Below are positions 63,318 to 64,000 of a stretch of DNA of 64,000 nt, piece after piece (position 1 is the stretch's first letter; every line of letters starts with the position of its first letter). The stretch comes from Stramonita haemastoma (Eukaryota > Mollusca > Gastropoda > Neogastropoda > Muricidae), in NCBI GenBank assembly GCA_030674155.1, contig CM060323.1, positions 2,848,220 through 2,912,219 of the forward strand. Direction: 5' to 3'. Under the pieces are notes generated by a model. It was not told where the DNA came from. It worked only from the letters and a program-made list of their open reading frames with translations, and did no database searches. The position numbers and the translations under genes are program-made.

Positions 63318-64000
63318 AAGCCTGGGAAAGCAGTCCAGCTGACAGACAGGGCTAGAGTATGGTCAGTGTATGGGTGAAACTGTTTCGCTTCATAGCGGAG
63401 ATCTCTGTTAATGTGAAATATACTCTAGTACTCTTCCTCATCAAAATGGGCATTTTAATCTTTCAGTTATGTCAATTAAGAGAAAGAGGATAGCAGAAGT
63501 ATTCATCATTATTTACCTCACAGAAAAAAAAATTGCTGAAAAAACCCACAACAAAGTTACCCATGAAGAAGAACATTTCTGTGAATATGGGCAGGTATCA
63601 GTTTGCAAACTCTAGAAAGACCAGAAATTTTAGGTCTTGATTCCTTTTGCAGACTTGTGCACTTCCGCATTTTTCTTTATTTGTTCCGGAAAAAGTTGGA
63701 AAATATGGAAGTACAATTTCATTTGAAATCTGATTTTTGTCAACAAAAACTCTAAAAATCAAAAATGTTTTTCGCTATCGTTCAGAGACTAGTCACACAC
63801 ACGTCCATTTTGATATCTTTGTTTTAAGTTTTTGAAAGTTTAAAAAGGGAATAAACATTTTGAGCAATAATCCCATGATCAGAGCTATCCACATTTTTCA
63901 GTTGATGAGAAAAAACAAAAAGTTTATGCATTTTTGTACAGTGGAAAGAAATTTGTGGGGGGGGGGGGGGGGGACGCAAACAATTGAGGAAAAAAAAAGC
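63318..64000 (+). other. Probable 3' UTR and flank
   Basis: AT-rich with no exon. AATAAA at 63850-63855 is a candidate poly(A) signal. A G run lies at about 63957-63974. Confidence 0.4.

Overview
The window is animal nuclear DNA: small exons with GT-AG introns, tRNA-derived SINEs, DNA transposons, long (CA)n/(TG)n arrays and few coding bases. The SINE families and the HtrL/YibB-like gene suggest a lophotrochozoan, most likely a marine gastropod mollusc; this is inference from sequence character only. There is no bacterial-style operon, CRISPR array or phage.

Layout. (1) 891-6009, plus strand: a four-exon gene for a 356-residue type II membrane protein related to the HtrL/YibB family. Its introns hold SINEs and a pogo-like DNA transposon nested in a SINE. 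(2) 6010 to about 18 kb: T-rich non-coding DNA, probably a long 3' UTR and downstream sequence, with minisatellites, one LINE endonuclease fragment and decayed SINEs. (3) About 18-29.2 kb: A-rich on the plus strand, probably the 3' flank of a convergent minus-strand gene. (4) 29.2-45.2 kb, minus strand: five phase-compatible exons encoding the Gly/Pro/Met-rich C-terminal part of a protein that resembles Ssdp/SSBP2-4. The last exon carries an apparent one-base frameshift in an A7 run. Its introns hold two 422-bp inverted-repeat elements and very long TG arrays. (5) 48236-48335: a gap of exactly 100 N, so linkage and orientation across it are not proven by sequence. (6) 48.3-53.2 kb: a candidate plus-strand terminal exon followed by T-rich sequence. 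(7) 53.5-58 kb: a dense SINE cluster and a small, frame-broken two-exon minus-strand gene or transposon relic flanked by 16-bp palindromes. (8) 59.1-63.3 kb, plus strand: a duplicated exon (59135-59310 and 60323-60504) and a phase-compatible terminal exon, separated by SINE-rich intron.

The genes show no functional link to each other. The most informative content is the layering of mobile elements: at least three SINE families that appear to exchange central and tail modules, elements inserted in elements, a non-autonomous pogo-like element with a transposase N-terminal remnant, and TTAA-flanked piggyBac-like ends. I found no complete new system. The best leads are the metazoan HtrL-like gene with a separate anchor exon, the palindrome-flanked split gene at 55.5-56.9 kb, and the duplicated exon with diverged splice donors.
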